The notes beneath the pieces are model-generated. The model made no database searches, was not told the origin of the DNA, and was given only the letters and a program-made list of their open reading frames with translations. Both the position numbers and the translations under genes were made by a program. A DNA stretch of 64,000 bases from Cumulibacter manganitolerans (GTDB taxonomy: Bacteria > Actinomycetota > Actinomycetes > Mycobacteriales > Antricoccaceae): contig NZ_WBKP01000008.1 in assembly GCF_009602465.1 (NCBI RefSeq), positions 1 through 64,000 on the forward strand, in the 5' to 3' direction. Below are positions 33,370-41,023 of this stretch, one piece after another. Position 1 is the stretch's first letter; every line of letters begins with the position of its first letter.

Positions 33370-35046
33370 CTACAGCTCGCCGAGGACGGCGCTGCGCAGG
33401 GTGTCCAGGCCGACCGAGCCGACGTCCAGCGCGCGCCGGTGGAAGGCCTTCAGGTCGAACTGCGCGCCCGCGCGCCGCTTGCTCTCCTCACGCAGCTCGA
33501 GCCACAGCTTCTCGCCGAGCTTGTACGACGGTGCCTGCCCGGGCCAGCCGAGGTAACGGTCCAGCTCGAAGCGCAGGAACCCGTCGTCCATGTTGACGTG
33601 GTTCTTCAGGAACGCCCACGCCTTGTCGTAGGTCCACTCGCCGCCGCCGACCTCGGCAGGGGCCGCGAAGCCGCAGTGAAAGCCGACGTCCAGCACCACG
33701 CGGGCGGCCCGCATCGACTGGGCGTCGAGCAGCCCCATCCGGTTGCCCGGATCGTCCATGTAGCCCAGGTCGGCCATCAGCCACTCGCTGTACAGCGCCC
33801 AGCCCTCGCCGTGCCCGGACACCCAGCAGCCCATCCGCCGCCACCGGTTCAGCAGCTCCGAGCGGTACGCCGTCTGCCCGATCTGCAGGTGATGCCCCGG
33901 CACCCCCTCGTGGTAGACGGTGGTCAGCTCCCGCCAGGTGCCGAAGTCGGTGACGCCCTTGGGCACCGACCACCACATGCGTCCCGGGCGGGTGAAGTCC
34001 TCGGACGGTGCGGTGTAGTAGATCCCGCCGCTCTGCGTCGGCGCGATCATGCACTCGATGCGCGCGACCGGCTCGGGGATGTCGAAGTGCGTCGCGCCGA
34101 GCATCGCGATCGCCTCGTCGGCCTTGCCCTGCATCCAGCGCTTGAGCTCGTCCGTGCCGTGCAGCTGGTACGCCGGGTCGGCGTCGAGCGTGGCGATGGC
34201 CTCGCGGACGGTCGCGCCGGGCTTGATCTGCTGCGCCGTCCGGTTCATGAGGTCGGTGATCCGGGCCAGCTCGTCCTGGCCCCAGGCGTAGGTCTCCTCG
34301 AGGTCGATGGTCGAGCCGAGGAACACCCGCGACTCGAGCTGGTAGCGCTCCCGGCCGACGCCGTCCTGCTCCGGTGCGGACGCCAGCCAGTCGTCGGCGA
34401 GCCGGCGCGCGGTCTCGCGGTACGCCGAGGACGCCGTCTCCACGCCCTTGGCGAGCTCCTCCCGCGCCGCGCCCGTCGCCGACGAGCCGGCGAGGAAGGT
34501 CGCGAAGTAGCCGTCGGGCGCGGTGAACGCGGTCGCCTGGTCGATGCAGGCCTGCACCTGGCGGCGGGCGGCCCGGACGCCGCGGCTCGCGGCGTACCGC
34601 AGGGACTCGAAGTACTCGTCCAACGCCTGCGGGGTCTTCTGCAGGCGCCGCCCGATCGTCGCCCAGTCGTCGTCGGTGGCGGTCGGCATCGAGTCGATCG
34701 TGTCGCGCAGCCACTGCACCGGGGAGTGGATGTTGTTCATCGCGCCGGCGGTCAGCGCAGCGTCGTCGCGCTCGATCTGCAGACCGAGCCGCTCGCGCAT
34801 CGCGTCGACGGTGACCTTGTCGACGTCGTCGACGGGTGCGGCCTCGCCGAGCCGGCTGAGCGTCTCGCGCGCCAGCGTGGTCTTGGCCTCGATGCCGGCG
34901 GGGGAGTGGTCGTCGTACTCGTCCTGCCGCAGGTCGACGCCGAGGGCGGTGGCCTCGAGCGGGCTCAGCGCGAGGTAGGCGTCGAAGTACTCGTCGGCAA
35001 TGCGGTCGACGGTGGTGGGCGTGCGGGGTGCGGGCTTCTCGGTCAC
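33370..35046 (-). CDS. DUF885 family protein (zincin-like peptidase)
   Basis: 558 residues of the DUF885 family, distant zinc peptidases with the motif HEGVPGHH (near residue 345). A third ligand is probably the glutamate in GHGEGWALYSEWLM. Alpha-helical, cytosolic, no signal peptide. In this family the substrate is unknown. The GTG at 35046 is preferred over the one at 35082 because TAGGTT lies seven bases before it. Confidence 0.86.
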   Translation of the reverse strand: MTEKPAPRTPTTVDRIADEYFDAYLALSPLEATALGVDLRQDEYDDHSPAGIEAKTTLARETLSRLGEAAPVDDVDKVTVDAMRERLGLQIERDDAALTAGAMNNIHSPVQWLRDTIDSMPTATDDDWATIGRRLQKTPQALDEYFESLRYAASRGVRAARRQVQACIDQATAFTAPDGYFATFLAGSSATGAAREELAKGVETASSAYRETARRLADDWLASAPEQDGVGRERYQLESRVFLGSTIDLEETYAWGQDELARITDLMNRTAQQIKPGATVREAIATLDADPAYQLHGTDELKRWMQGKADEAIAMLGATHFDIPEPVARIECMIAPTQSGGIYYTAPSEDFTRPGRMWWSVPKGVTDFGTWRELTTVYHEGVPGHHLQIGQTAYRSELLNRWRRMGCWVSGHGEGWALYSEWLMADLGYMDDPGNRMGLLDAQSMRAARVVLDVGFHCGFAAPAEVGGGEWTYDKAWAFLKNHVNMDDGFLRFELDRYLGWPGQAPSYKLGEKLWLELREESKRRAGAQFDLKAFHRRALDVGSVGLDTLRSAVLGEL

Positions 35047-35095
35047 GCGCTCCAACCTAGCGTCGCTCGCACGGGCGGTCACGCGACCCGCGGCC

Positions 35096-36319
35096 CTAGT
35101 CCAGCGGGTCGCGGGTGATCGGGCAGGACATGCAGCGGGGTCCGCCGCGGCCCGAGCCGAGCTCCGAGCCGGCGATCTCGACGACCTCGATCCCGGCGGC
35201 CTCGAGCGCGGCGTTGGTGGCGTGGTTGCGCTCGTACGCGACCGCCAGCCGCGGTGCCAGGCACAGCGTGTTGTTGCCGTCGTCCCACTGCTCGCGCTCG
35301 GCGGCGATTGGGTCCAGGTCGGTCTCGATCATCCGGATCCGCTCGACCCGCATCGCGGCGGCGGCGGCCTGCAGGAACGGCGTGGGGCCGCCGACGTGCA
35401 GCCGCGCCTGCGGCCCGTCGGGCGCGGTGAGCGCGTAGGCGACCATCGAGTCGGCGACGTTCGGGTAGATGATCATCGCGTCGTGGTCGACCATCGTGCA
35501 GACCGTGTCCAGGTGCATCGTCGCCCGGTCCTGCGCGATCGGGACGACCAGCACCGTCTCGGCCAGGCCCCGCGCGAACGCGGCTCGCGCGAGCCGCTCG
35601 GCGCCGGCCGGGGTGGTGCGTTCGCCGACGCCGACGGCGATGGTGCCCGGCGCGAGCAGCAGCACGTCGCCGCCTTCCAGCGGCTCGAAGTCGGGCGTGA
35701 AGAGCTTGCTCGACATCGCGAACCGCGGGTGGTGGGCGTAGATCGTTCCGGTCAGCGTCGACTCTCGTTCGCGCGCCGGCATCGCCAGCGACGTGACGGC
35801 GACCTGGTCGCGCAGCCACACCGACGAATCGCGGGTGAACAGGCAGTTCGGCAGCGGCGGGACGACGAAGTCGTGGTCGCCCATCAGCGACCACGCGACG
35901 CCGTGCCCGGAGGGCAGCTCGCGCTTGGAGATGCCGCCGATGAGCACGGCGCACAGCTCGTCGGTGGACAGCGACTCCAGGTGCCGCGCGACCGCGTCGC
36001 CCAGGTCGGCGCCCAGCCGCGGGTCGGCCAGGACGCCGGCGATCGCCTCCGCGCGGGCGACCGGGATGTCGAGCGCCTCGGTGAGCAGGTCGCTCAGCAG
36101 CAGCACCTCGACGCCGCGGGAGCGCAGTGCCTCGGCGAACGCGTCGTGCTCCTCCTGAGCGCGGCTGACCCACGGCACGCCGTCGAACAGCAGCTCGTCG
36201 TTGTTGCGCGGCGTCAGCCGGGCGAGCTCCGCGCCGGGCCGGTGCAACAGCACCGTGCGCAACGTCCCGACCTCGCTGTCGACGTACGGCCTCAGGGTCT
36301 GGCTCACGGCGCCGAGCAT
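35096..36319 (-). CDS. arcA: Arginine deiminase
   Basis: Hydrolyses arginine to citrulline and ammonia, the first step of the ADI pathway. 407 residues, normal length. Motifs: [15 protein letters not shown] at the N-terminus, [43 protein letters not shown], and the catalytic cysteine in [12 protein letters not shown]. No arcB or arcC is in the window. Its 5' end (36239-36335) is duplicated at 37021-37115. The ATG at 36319 starts the duplicated segment's reading frame. Confidence 0.94.
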   Translation of the reverse strand: MLGAVSQTLRPYVDSEVGTLRTVLLHRPGAELARLTPRNNDELLFDGVPWVSRAQEEHDAFAEALRSRGVEVLLLSDLLTEALDIPVARAEAIAGVLADPRLGADLGDAVARHLESLSTDELCAVLIGGISKRELPSGHGVAWSLMGDHDFVVPPLPNCLFTRDSSVWLRDQVAVTSLAMPARERESTLTGTIYAHHPRFAMSSKLFTPDFEPLEGGDVLLLAPGTIAVGVGERTTPAGAERLARAAFARGLAETVLVVPIAQDRATMHLDTVCTMVDHDAMIIYPNVADSMVAYALTAPDGPQARLHVGGPTPFLQAAAAAMRVERIRMIETDLDPIAAEREQWDDGNNTLCLAPRLAVAYERNHATNAALEAAGIEVVEIAGSELGSGRGGPRCMSCPITRDPLD

Positions 36320-36335
36320 AGTGGTCGCGGCGCGT
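36239..36335. repeat. Duplicated arcA 5' segment (native copy)
   Basis: About 95 bp covering the arcA start codon, its first 27 codons and about 16 bp upstream, repeated at 37021-37115 in the same orientation at about 90% identity. The shared stretch CGACGTACGGCCTCAGGGTC is in both. The spacer of about 690 bp holds the lower-GC lipoprotein gene. Confidence 0.85.
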
Positions 36336-36510
36336 GCGAATATAACGTTCCAGATAACGGATTGCCGAGGTATAGGCGGCGGCCTGCATCGGTGGCGACA
36401 GCGATCGACCTGTCGCTGGCTAGGACCAAGCAAGGACGGACAAATTGCGCGGTCTCGTCTCAGCGCGAATGCGACAGCCGACGGTTGCTATTTCCCAATT
36501 GGATGGCTAT

Positions 36511-36526
36511 CCCATATTTGTATGGG
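36511..36526 (+). promoter_or_regulatory. Hairpin overlapping the ribosome site of the lipoprotein gene
   Basis: CCCATA-TTTG-TATGGG, a 6-bp stem with 4-nt loop, immediately before and partly over the G-rich TATGGGGGTG ribosome-binding stretch. A -35/-10-like pair (TTGCTA 36485-36490, TATCCC 36508-36513) with 17-bp spacing overlaps it. The hairpin could limit translation. Weak on its own. Confidence 0.4.
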
Positions 36527-36536
36527 GGTGTGACCA

Positions 36537-37007
36537 TTGGGTGCGGCGCAGAGCAGAACAGACAAGCCCCTATTCGCGATCACCTCAGTAGCCCTCACGC
36601 TACTGATGACGGGTTGTTCGACCCCGAGCGGGAACAATTCGTCAGGTGCCGGCGACATCAAGCTGGACTACATTCAGCAGCCAGCCGATTCGGGGCTCGT
36701 GGAGCAGGCAGGCCATCCTGCGAAGCCCCTCGCGATGTGGATCGACGACTCGACTCTCCGACTTGTCTGGCAGGATTCTCCTGGCTGTCCGGAGCACCCA
36801 ATCGCGTTCTCGCACGACGGCGCCGGCGCCTACTACCTCAAGTTCGACTTCGAGCCGCCGCGAACGATCAATGATCCCTGCGACGCTAGTGCCCGGCTGA
36901 TGGCCACGACGTTCAGAGGCGTGCCCCGCCCTGCCGCGTCGGAATACACACTTGCCTTCACTCTGGCGATCTCGCCCTCCGCCCACACGAGCGTGACGAT
37001 CTCGTAG
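36537..37007 (+). CDS. Small lipoprotein of unknown function, lower GC than its neighbours
   Basis: 156 residues, likely TTG start (an in-frame stop lies directly upstream, and GGGGG is six bases away). A signal with lipobox LLMTGC makes it a membrane-anchored lipoprotein. The mature part includes two more cysteines (SPGCPEHPI and NDPCDAS) that could form a disulfide. No family is recognised. GC and codon use differ from the 70%-plus surroundings. It lies between the two copies of the arcA 5' end, suggesting recent arrival. Start codon uncertain. Confidence 0.65.
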   Translation: MGAAQSRTDKPLFAITSVALTLLMTGCSTPSGNNSSGAGDIKLDYIQQPADSGLVEQAGHPAKPLAMWIDDSTLRLVWQDSPGCPEHPIAFSHDGAGAYYLKFDFEPPRTINDPCDASARLMATTFRGVPRPAASEYTLAFTLAISPSAHTSVTIS

Positions 37008-37020
37008 CGACGAACCGCCC

Positions 37021-37115
37021 CCGGTGCCTCAGCACCGTGCGCAGCGTCCCGACCTCGCTTTCGACGTACGGCCTCAGGGTCTGGCTCGCGGCGCCGAGCA
37101 TAGTGGCCGCGCCCG
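37021..37115 (-). pseudogene. Truncated arcA 5' remnant
   Basis: Read on the minus strand, it encodes [19 protein letters not shown] and then LRTVLRHRG before diverging, matching the first 27 residues of ArcA with a few changes and then no further homology. The rest of the gene is absent. It is therefore a fragment left by duplication or by an insertion that copied the target. Confidence 0.8.
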
Positions 37116-37172
37116 CAACCACGGCAGTCCGCGCTCGCCTCCCGCACTCGGGCGCCCGGGCGGCCTAGCCTC

Positions 37173-37184
37173 GGAAGTACTTCC
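37173..37184. promoter_or_regulatory. Palindrome near the glycerol-3-phosphate dehydrogenase promoter
   Basis: Perfect 12-bp palindrome GGAAGTACTTCC, 2 bp after a possible -10 TAGCCT (37166-37171) and 25 bp before the GTG. Position near +1 suits a repressor site, perhaps for a glycerol-responsive regulator. No regulator is adjacent. Confidence 0.45.
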
Positions 37185-37209
37185 CCACGCAGCACCAGAT
37201 GAGGCCTCC

Positions 37210-38739
37210 GTGTACGAGCACTCCACCTTCCTGACCGCGTCCCGCCGGACGGCCACCCTCTCCGAGCTGGCCGAGCGGCCGGCCGTCGACGTCGTCGTCG
37301 TCGGCGGCGGGATCACCGGTGTCGGCGCCGCCCTCGACGCGGCCAGCCGTGGCCTGAGCGTCGTCCTCGTCGAGCGTGCCGACCTCGCCAGCGGCACCAG
37401 CGGGGCGTCGAGCCGGGTCATCCACGGCGGCACGCGGTACCTCGCCGCCGGCGGCGTCGGCCTCGCCTGGGAGTCGGCCGCCGAGCGCCGCCTGCTGCTG
37501 CAGCGGATCGCCCCGCACCTGGTGCGGCCGATGCCGATGCTGATCCCCGAGCTGGGCGACACCCCCGCCCGGACCCGACGGCTGACCCGCCTCGGCCTGC
37601 ACGTGGGCGACGTCGTGCGCCGCACCAGCGGCGTCAGCTCGCGAATCATCCCCAAGCCGCGCCGGGTGTCGACGGCCGAGGCCGAGGGCCTGTTCCCGAG
37701 CCTGCGTCGCGACGACCTGTCCGGCGCGATGCTGTCCTTCGACGCCCAGCTCGAGGACGACGCGCGCCTGGTCGTCGCGGTCGCTCGCACCGCCGCCGAA
37801 TACGGAGCGAGCATCCTGACCCGCGTCGAGGCGCGCACGATCGACGGCGGCCGCGTGGCGTGCGTCGACACCCTCACCGGGACGCCGCTGCGCCTGGACG
37901 CGCGCGCGGTCATCAACGCCACCGGCGTCTGGGCCGCCGACCTCGAGCCCGCGCTGCACCTGACGGCGCGCAAGGGCGTCCACCTGCTCGTTCCCGCCGA
38001 GCTGCTGGGCAGCCCGCGCACCGCGCTCGCCGTCCCCGTGGCCGGGCGGCCCGAGCACGTCGCGTTCGCGATCCCACAGTCCGACGGCCTCATGCTGATC
38101 GGCGTCACCGACCGGCCGGCCGCCTCGAGCGACGACGTCTCGGTCGAGGCGGAGGACGTCGCGTCGCTGCTCGGCACGATCAACCGCGCGCTCGCCGTGC
38201 AGCTGCGCACCGAGGACGTCGTCGGCAGCTACGCCGGCCTGCGCCCCGTTCTCGAGGACGAGAAGGACGGCGATCTGGAGCGGAAGCACGCCATCGTCGT
38301 CACCGACGACGGCACGGTCAGCGTGGTCGGCGGCAAGCTCACGACGTACCGGCGGATGGCCGCCGAAGCGGTCGACCGGATGGTGTCGGCCAACATGATG
38401 TGGGCCGGCGAGTGCCTGACCGCCGACATCCCGCTGGTCGGTGCGGCGTCCCCGCGGCGGCTCGCCGAGGTGGACGCCGACGAGCGGCTCGTGCACCGGT
38501 ACGGCATCGAGGCGCCCCAGGTCCTGGCGCTCGCCGACGGACGCGCCGAGCTGCTGGAGCGGGTGGTGCCGCAGCTGCCGGTGCTGCGGGTCGAGCTCGT
38601 CTGGGCGATCGAGCGCGAGCTCGCGATGACGGCCGAGGACCTCATCGACCGGCGTACCCGGATCGGCCAGACGCGTTATCGCGACGAGGCTCTGAAGGTG
38701 GCCCGCCGGCTGCTCGACATGGCCCTGCCGGCCCGGTAG
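37210..38739 (+). CDS. glpD: Glycerol-3-phosphate dehydrogenase/oxidase (FAD)
   Basis: Membrane-associated flavoenzyme oxidising glycerol-3-phosphate to dihydroxyacetone phosphate and passing electrons to quinone. 509 residues. FAD fold VVVVGGGITGVGAALDAASRG with ERADLASGTSGASSRVIHGG, and the family pattern RYLAAG, ATGVWAADLE, SYAGLRPVL, KLTTYRRMA and the C-terminal DAO_C domain (420-505). GTG start; first residues YEHSTFLTASRR. Upstream is a palindrome and then the arcA remnant. A small membrane gene follows. Confidence 0.93.
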   Translation: MYEHSTFLTASRRTATLSELAERPAVDVVVVGGGITGVGAALDAASRGLSVVLVERADLASGTSGASSRVIHGGTRYLAAGGVGLAWESAAERRLLLQRIAPHLVRPMPMLIPELGDTPARTRRLTRLGLHVGDVVRRTSGVSSRIIPKPRRVSTAEAEGLFPSLRRDDLSGAMLSFDAQLEDDARLVVAVARTAAEYGASILTRVEARTIDGGRVACVDTLTGTPLRLDARAVINATGVWAADLEPALHLTARKGVHLLVPAELLGSPRTALAVPVAGRPEHVAFAIPQSDGLMLIGVTDRPAASSDDVSVEAEDVASLLGTINRALAVQLRTEDVVGSYAGLRPVLEDEKDGDLERKHAIVVTDDGTVSVVGGKLTTYRRMAAEAVDRMVSANMMWAGECLTADIPLVGAASPRRLAEVDADERLVHRYGIEAPQVLALADGRAELLERVVPQLPVLRVELVWAIERELAMTAEDLIDRRTRIGQTRYRDEALKVARRLLDMALPAR

Positions 38740-38778
38740 CGGCCGGAACATCCGGGTGCGCCGCGACGTTTCCTGGGC

Positions 38779-38943
38779 ATGAAGATACTGCTGGTCATCC
38801 TCGGCATCCTGCTGGCGATCTCGGTCGTCGGGTTCGTCATCAAGACGCTGTTCTGGCTGGGCGTCATCGCGGCCCTGGTGTTCGTCGGCGTGGCCGTCGC
38901 GGGCGCCCTCAAGGGCCCGGAGACCCCTCGGTCGCTGCGCTAA
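38779..38943 (+). CDS. Small hydrophobic membrane protein, 54 residues
   Basis: ATG at 38779 to TAA at 38943. Two hydrophobic segments (about 3-21 and 23-43) and a short polar tail ending RSLR. Similar short hydrophobic proteins occur widely in actinobacteria without known function. It lies 39 bp after glpD on the same strand, probably in that transcript, and no strong ribosome site is seen. Supported mainly by strong hydrophobic pattern, third-position G/C bias and position. Confidence 0.6.
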   Translation: MKILLVILGILLAISVVGFVIKTLFWLGVIAALVFVGVAVAGALKGPETPRSLR

Positions 38944-38967
38944 GCGCGGCTGCGATCGTGCCGGCAC

Positions 38968-40203
38968 TCAGCGTGCGGCGCCGGCCGGCAGCAGCCTGCG
39001 CTCGCGCAGCTCCTCCTCGATGCTCCAGCGGCTGACGCTGACCACCGCGAGGATCTGCAGCAGGCACACCAGGCCGATCATCACCACCAGCACCCCGTTC
39101 CAGTCCGTGCTGCGGCCGTGGATGGTGCCGAGCAGCAGCAGGCCCGTGCCGGCCCAGATGTAGCCGACGGACTGCATGAACCCCGACAGCGAGAGCACCC
39201 CGGTCGGTGTCTTCGCCCGCAGGTTCACGACGTACAGCGCGATCGGGAAGTACGTCTGGCCGATGCCGATCAGGATCGACCACAGCGTGGTCAGCTGCAG
39301 CGGCCACGCGAGCAGGCCGAGGTACCCCAGCACGTAGCCGGCGAACAGCACCCAGGTGACGATCGCCGGACGCCGCAGCCGACCGAGCAGCGTGGGTGCG
39401 AAGATCGTCGCGATGGTGGCCGCGACCGACACGATCCCCACCTGCGCTGCCGCGGACTGGCGTGCCAGGCCCTCGTCGCGCAGCAGCGTCGGGTACCAGC
39501 CGAAGGCGATGTACGCCTGCATCGACTGGCTGCCGAAGAACAGCGCCAGGATCCACGCCTTGGGCACCCGGGCGATCGTGCGCAGCGGGAGCCGATGCGC
39601 GCTGGTGCGCACCGGCGGCGCCTCGTGCCGCGCGAGCGGCAGCCACGGCAGCACCGCCAGCACGGCGACCGCGGCCCACATGCCGATGCCGAGCCGCCAG
39701 TCGCCGCCGAAGGCGTGCATGAGCGGAATGGTGGAGAAGGCCACCATGGCCTGCGCCAGGCTCATGACCACGGTGTACGCCGCCGTCATCCCCGCGATCC
39801 GGCCCGGGAACATCTCCCGCACGATGCTCGGCAGGATCACGTTCGCCAACGCGATCGCGGCGAGCGCGACCACCGACCCGACGAACAGCCAGAGCGCGCC
39901 CGGCACGGCGGCGCGCACGACCTGGCCGACGGCGATCAGCACCAGGGTCAGCAGCGCGGTGCGGTGCAGGCCGATGCGGCGGGCGATCGCCGGGCCGGTG
40001 AGGCCGGCGATGCCGAAGCAGAACGGCGGCAGCGCCGTCAGCAGACCGGTCGCGAAGCCGCCGAGCCCGCTGCCGTCCCGGACGTCCGGCAGCACGGCGC
40101 CGACCGAGCTGACCGCCATCCGCAGGTTGACGGCGAGCAGCAGCACGGCGGAGACGGCCAGCCACACGGGGTGGACGCGAGACGCGGAGGATCCTTCAGT
40201 CAC
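38968..40203 (-). CDS. MFS transporter, CynX/NimT family
   Basis: Polytopic transporter of 411 residues with 12 hydrophobic helices. The start LLLAVNLRMAVSSVGAVLPDVRD and the mid-chain FFGSQSMQAYIAFGWYPTLLRDEGL are typical of the CynX/NimT (cyanate/nitroimidazole-like) family, whose members move small anions or drugs. Substrate unknown. GTG start with a GGGAGGA ribosome site. Convergent with the small membrane protein gene. Confidence 0.88.
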   Translation of the reverse strand: MTEGSSASRVHPVWLAVSAVLLLAVNLRMAVSSVGAVLPDVRDGSGLGGFATGLLTALPPFCFGIAGLTGPAIARRIGLHRTALLTLVLIAVGQVVRAAVPGALWLFVGSVVALAAIALANVILPSIVREMFPGRIAGMTAAYTVVMSLAQAMVAFSTIPLMHAFGGDWRLGIGMWAAVAVLAVLPWLPLARHEAPPVRTSAHRLPLRTIARVPKAWILALFFGSQSMQAYIAFGWYPTLLRDEGLARQSAAAQVGIVSVAATIATIFAPTLLGRLRRPAIVTWVLFAGYVLGYLGLLAWPLQLTTLWSILIGIGQTYFPIALYVVNLRAKTPTGVLSLSGFMQSVGYIWAGTGLLLLGTIHGRSTDWNGVLVVMIGLVCLLQILAVVSVSRWSIEEELRERRLLPAGAAR

Positions 40204-40261
40204 CTAGGCATCCTCCCAGCCGCGGCCCGCGCCCCGACGTCCCCCTTGGCGCCGCGACCGC

Positions 40262-40891
40262 TCAGCCGGCCGGGTAGGCCGACCGCGCGAGCAGCCGGGC
40301 CAGGTGCGCGGCGTTGCGTGCCGCCCCGGCGGTGGCGGACGCCGTGACCTCCGGGGTGTCGGCGAGATCCTTGTAGTCCGTGGTGTGCATCGCCTCGCCG
40401 TTCCAGTAGGTGCCGCCCTGCGCGGCGATGGTGAAACCGACGTCGTTCAGCGCCTGGTAGAGGATCGCGGCGATGTGGTGCGCGCCGTCCTCGTTGCCGA
40501 CGACGGCCGCGATCGCGACCTTGCCGTAGGTGAGCAGCCGTCCCTCGTCATCGGTCTCGGACAGCTCGGCGTCCAGCCGTTCCAGGACCCGCTGGCACAC
40601 GCTCGAGTGCTGGCCCATCCAGGTGGGTGTCGCGAGGACGAGGATGTCGGCATCGAGGACCTTCCGGCGCAGTGCCGGCCACGCGTCGCCGTCGCCCATG
40701 TCCTTCTCGACGCCCGGAGCCACGTCGTGATCCACCACGCGGACGAGGCTGCCGGACACCCCGTGGCTGCCGAGCTCGTCGAGCAACTGCTGCGCGAGCA
40801 GATCGGTGCTGGACTCGGCGGGCGACGGCTTGAGGCTGCAGGTGAGGGCGACGGCGGTCAGCGGGGGCTGGGCAGGGGTGGAAGTCGTCAT
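40262..40891 (-). CDS. NADPH-dependent FMN reductase / flavodoxin-fold protein
   Basis: 209 residues with flavodoxin-like fold: phosphate-binding loop in ALTCSLKPSPAESSTDLL, a second region ILVLATPTWMGQHSSVCQRVLERLDAEL, and VAIAAVVGNEDGAHHI. Probably a flavin reductase or quinone reductase. It starts 58 bp from the transporter 5' end, same strand, in a possible two-gene transcript. GGGAG precedes the ATG. It diverges from the acyl-CoA ligase at 41024. Confidence 0.85.
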   Translation of the reverse strand: MTTSTPAQPPLTAVALTCSLKPSPAESSTDLLAQQLLDELGSHGVSGSLVRVVDHDVAPGVEKDMGDGDAWPALRRKVLDADILVLATPTWMGQHSSVCQRVLERLDAELSETDDEGRLLTYGKVAIAAVVGNEDGAHHIAAILYQALNDVGFTIAAQGGTYWNGEAMHTTDYKDLADTPEVTASATAGAARNAAHLARLLARSAYPAG

Positions 40892-40905
40892 GCTCCCTGC
40901 CTACT

Positions 40906-40948
40906 CCTCCTCGGTCGGGTTGACCATTCGACGTCCGGACCGAGGAGG
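40906..40948. promoter_or_regulatory. Inverted repeat in a divergent promoter region
   Basis: CCTCCTCGGTC (40906-40916) and GACCGAGGAGG (40938-40948), perfect 11-bp arms separated by 21 bp (two helical turns), between the flavin reductase and the acyl-CoA ligase. The spacing fits a site for two dimers. Candidate -10 TAACTT at 40983-40988 for the ligase. Confidence 0.5.
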
Positions 40949-41023
40949 CCCGACGACCCTGGCGCGACGGGTGTGACTCACGTAACTTGTGGCCACCCAC
41001 GACGACACTGAAGGAGTGCCGCC

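Noticed and set aside
36833-37195. Minus-strand frame across the lipoprotein gene and the arcA remnant
   Set aside because: It is read out of phase with arcA and antisense to the lipoprotein gene. Its sequence is a shadow of the duplicated segment.
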